Shown piece by piece: positions 4,831 through 6,653 of a stretch of DNA of 6,653 nucleotides. The position numbers were made by a program, and so were the translations under genes. Numbering within the stretch: the stretch's first letter is position 1; the number at the start of each line of letters is the position of its first letter. Below the pieces are notes generated by a model, which saw only the letters and a program-made list of their open reading frames with translations, ran no database searches and was not told where the DNA came from. Where the stretch lies: assembly GCA_009703445.1 (NCBI GenBank), contig WLGA01000062.1, positions 1 through 6,653 on the forward strand, read 5' to 3'. The DNA comes from Actinomycetota bacterium. GTDB taxonomy: Bacteria; Actinomycetota; Actinomycetes; Actinomycetales; Microbacteriaceae.

Positions 4831-6309
4831 CTATTTGATCTTCAGCGTTTTGGCGGTGGCGGCCAGCGACGCGGTCGCCTTGGCAGGGTCGGCGGAAAGT
4901 TTTGTTCCGAAACTTGGAATGATTTCCTTCAGCTTTGTGTGCCAACCATCAAACTCTCGAGAGAAACTGCGCTCAAGCACCTGCAACATTACGAAGACTG
5001 CGGTTGAAGCCCCCGGAGACGCTCCCAGAAGGCCTGAGATGGAGCCATCAGCCGAAGTTACTACCTCGGTGCCGAACTGCAGAACCCCTCCCTTCTTGCG
5101 GTCTTTCTTGATTACCTGAGCACGCTGGCCTGCATCAAGCAAACGCCAATCCTCTGGCTTTGCCTCTGGCATAAACTCAAGCAGCGATTCAAACTTCTTA
5201 TCCTTCGACTTAGCGAGCTCGCCGACGAGGTACTTGATCAGAGGGAAGTTACCTAGACCAACGGCCAGGTATGGAATCAAGTTTGCCGGCCTCAAAGTTG
5301 CAGGCAGATCGAAGATGGAACCATTCTTCAGAAACTTCGGGTTTGCTGTCGCGTACGGGCCGAAGAGCAGGCTGGTTTGACCATCGACAACTCGGGTGTC
5401 TAGGTGCGGAACCGACATCGGGGGAGCTCCGACGCTTGCCTGGCTATAGACCTTGGCCTGGTGCTTCGCAACGAGAGCCTGATTATCGGTACGTAGCCAT
5501 TGACCGCCAACTGGGAAAGTTCCATAGCCCTTTGCTTCACCGATTCCAGACTTTTGCAGCAACTTAAGAGCCCAACCACCGGCACCCACGAAAACAAACT
5601 TCGCCTTTCGATACGAACGCTGACCAGTCTTGGTGTCACGAATCGTGACGTGCCATGACTTGTCCTTGAGACGCTGCACGCCCTGCACCTCGCTGCCAGT
5701 GGCGACGGAGACACCTTGGCTCTGCAGGTAAGCGAAGAGCTGGCGAGTCACGGAGCCGAAGTCAACGTCGGTTCCAGATTCAATGTAGGTTGCAGCAATC
5801 GGCTCGGAACCAGAGCGACCGGCAATCAAAAGCGGTGCCCACTTAGCAATCTGCTTAGGGTCGGTTGAAAACTGCATACCCGCGAATAGCGGCTGGCTCT
5901 TTAGAGCCTCAAAGCGGCGTGACAGATAGTCAACGTCCTTTGCGCCTCGAACGAAGGTCATGTGAGGAGTTGAGTTGATGAAAGTGGATGGGTTGCCAAG
6001 AATCTTCTTTTCAACCAGGTATGACCAAAACTGTCTAGAAAGTTGAAACTGTTCGTTGATCGCAACGGCCTTGGTGGCGTCTGGAAGAGACCCATCCTTG
6101 CTATCCGGCATGTAGTTGAGTTCACATAGAGCGGCGTGCCCGGTTCCGGCGTTATTCCAAGGATTTGAGCTCTCGAGAGCAACCTGATCAAGGCGCTCGA
6201 ATACTTCGATTTTCAAATTTGGTGCGAGTAACTTTAGGAAGGTTCCTAGGGTTGCGCTCATTACGCCGGCGCCGATGAGGATTACATCTGGGTTCTCTGA
6301 TTTACTCAC
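4831..6309 (-). CDS. mqo: Malate:quinone oxidoreductase
   Basis: A 492-residue protein, the usual length for Mqo (about 490-500). Mqo is a peripheral membrane FAD enzyme that oxidises malate to oxaloacetate and passes electrons to the quinone pool, replacing or assisting NAD malate dehydrogenase in the TCA cycle. Family signs: N-terminal FAD site DVILIGAGVMSATLG (8-22) with the acidic end of the second strand at E38 (VFERLD), the signature SSNPWNNAGTGHAALCELNY (47-66), and the C-terminal GLLGASPGASTAVFVMLQVL (427-446), which closes the FAD fold. No truncation or frameshift is visible. The start is GTG at 6309-6307; it has no ribosome binding site at proper distance, but a -10 ends 6 bases before it, which suggests a leaderless message. 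It is separated from the upstream VIT gene by 65 bases and likely has its own promoter. Confidence 0.
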   Translation of the reverse strand: MSKSENPDVILIGAGVMSATLGTFLKLLAPNLKIEVFERLDQVALESSNPWNNAGTGHAALCELNYMPDSKDGSLPDATKAVAINEQFQLSRQFWSYLVEKKILGNPSTFINSTPHMTFVRGAKDVDYLSRRFEALKSQPLFAGMQFSTDPKQIAKWAPLLIAGRSGSEPIAATYIESGTDVDFGSVTRQLFAYLQSQGVSVATGSEVQGVQRLKDKSWHVTIRDTKTGQRSYRKAKFVFVGAGGWALKLLQKSGIGEAKGYGTFPVGGQWLRTDNQALVAKHQAKVYSQASVGAPPMSVPHLDTRVVDGQTSLLFGPYATANPKFLKNGSIFDLPATLRPANLIPYLAVGLGNFPLIKYLVGELAKSKDKKFESLLEFMPEAKPEDWRLLDAGQRAQVIKKDRKKGGVLQFGTEVVTSADGSISGLLGASPGASTAVFVMLQVLERSFSREFDGWHTKLKEIIPSFGTKLSADPAKATASLAATAKTLKIK

Positions 6310-6315
6310 TGATTC

Positions 6316-6321
6316 AGTCTA
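6316..6321 (-). promoter_or_regulatory. -10 element of a leaderless mqo transcript
   Basis: TAGACT on the minus strand fits TAnnnT and leaves exactly 6 bases (GAATCA) before the GTG, so transcription would begin at or next to the start codon. Leaderless messages of this layout are common in actinobacteria. The -35 is poor (AACCTC at a 16-base spacing). The only purine-rich stretch, GGGGAAG, lies about 13 bases from the GTG, too far to act as a ribosome binding site. Confidence 0.
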
Positions 6322-6351
6322 ACTTCCCCGTTGGGGCGAGGTTGTCTAACT
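6317..6351 (-). repeat. Direct repeat AGTTAGAC in the mqo upstream region
   Basis: AGTTAGAC (minus strand) occurs at 6324-6317, over the -10, and again at 6351-6344, 27 bases upstream. The upstream copy also forms a -10-like TAGACA preceded by TTGACC (6369-6364) at a 15-base spacing. The pair may be two tandem promoters or two regulator sites. CCCC-GTT-GGGG (6326-6336) between them is a small inverted repeat without a T run, so no terminator for the VIT gene is evident. Confidence 0.
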
Positions 6352-6374
6352 GCCCGAGATGCTGGTCAAAAGTT

Positions 6375-6653
6375 CTAAATGCTTGTTCCGACGAGTTGAC
6401 CAATAGCGTAAGTGATGCCCATGGTCAGAAGGCTCACCACGACGTTGCGAAGGATTGCCTTGCCTGATCTCGCGCCACCAATTCGTGCTCCCACAAAGCC
6501 GGTGATTGCCAGCGACGCGATTACCGCGGCCACGGTCACCTGGATGCGGTAGTCAACCCACGGGCCGGTAACGGCGAGGAGGGGCAGCAAAGATCCTCCA
6601 GCGAAAGCAACGAAGGAAGATATTGCCGCTTGGCCTGGGCTGGCGTGCTGTTC
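6375..6653 (-). CDS. VIT/CCC1-family metal ion transporter (C-terminal part, runs off the right edge)
   Basis: The minus-strand frame is open from the window edge (6653) to the stop TAG at 6377-6375, giving the last 92 residues. The segment SSFVAFAGGSLLPLLAV, then VTVAAVIASLAITGFVGARIGG, then NVVVSLLTMGITYAIGQLVG, matches the last three membrane helices of VIT1/CCC1-type proteins, including the typical GSLLPLL and the GARIGGA loop. Members move Fe2+ or Mn2+ out of the cytosol. The N-terminal helices and the metal-binding cytosolic domain are outside the window, so subfamily and substrate cannot be told. An internal TTG at 6590 is not a start, because the reading frame and homology continue upstream of it. 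It lies upstream of mqo on the same strand with 65 bases between; co-transcription is possible, as no clear terminator separates them. Confidence 0.
   Translation of the reverse strand, partial: EQHASPGQAAISSFVAFAGGSLLPLLAVTGPWVDYRIQVTVAAVIASLAITGFVGARIGGARSGKAILRNVVVSLLTMGITYAIGQLVGTSI

Noticed and set aside
4742..5119. 125-codon plus-strand frame starting within tRNA-Val
   Set aside because: It begins inside a tRNA, crosses the shared terminator and then runs antisense to mqo; its translation resembles no protein family.
5400..5714. 104-codon minus-strand frame within mqo
   Set aside because: It is an out-of-frame shadow on the same strand; the mqo frame is intact and conserved across it.
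6326..6336. CCCC-GTT-GGGG hairpin as terminator of the VIT gene
   Set aside because: The stem is only 4 bp with no T run after it on the minus strand, and it lies inside the mqo promoter region.

Overview
The window looks like the chromosome of a small-genome actinobacterium with roughly balanced GC, most likely a freshwater Microbacteriaceae of the Rhodoluna/Aquiluna kind. This is inference. It rests on an SseA sulfurtransferase very close to the mycobacterial type, an actinobacterial-type ZapE ATPase, a Gly-Cys-Val tRNA cluster in which only one tRNA has an encoded CCA, a GlnR-like operator, and an apparently leaderless GTG-started mqo. Nothing suggests a phage, transposon, CRISPR array or recent transfer; every gene found belongs to a known family.

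Layout. Positions 1-602 (minus) hold the first 200 codons of sseA; the catalytic C-terminal domain lies outside the window. An 86-bp divergent gap separates it from zapE (689-1705, plus, TTG start). A 115-bp intergenic region then carries four GlnR-type half-sites at about one helical turn each, a weak -10, and a hairpin with a T-rich tail. It leads into two tandem full-length ammonium transporters, amt-1 (1821-3089) and amt-2 (3158-4432). A UUCG-capped terminator-like hairpin lies between them, almost against the ribosome binding site of amt-2. Next comes a tRNA operon, Gly(GCC)-Cys(GCA)-Val(GAC), with its own promoter, ending in a strong stem-loop shared with the convergent mqo (4831-6309, minus). 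Upstream of mqo is the C-terminal end of a VIT-family metal transporter (minus, running off the right edge).

How the genes work together. The nitrogen part is the amt pair: one promoter region with a putative nitrogen-regulator site could drive both, with the intercistronic hairpin lowering amt-2 expression. The two proteins are clearly paralogous, but the first pore histidine of the twin-His pair is kept in Amt-1 (His185) and is Glu in Amt-2 (Glu183). The pair may therefore be a conventional and an Mep1-like transporter under one control. No glnK or glnD follows them; tRNAs do. The other genes are housekeeping: sulfur transfer, cell-division or quality-control ATPase, malate oxidation feeding the quinone pool, and metal transport.

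The most interesting points are the natural Glu/His pore in Amt-2, the four-half-site operator, the hairpin between the two amt genes, and the leaderless arrangement of mqo. I did not find a wholly new multi-gene system.
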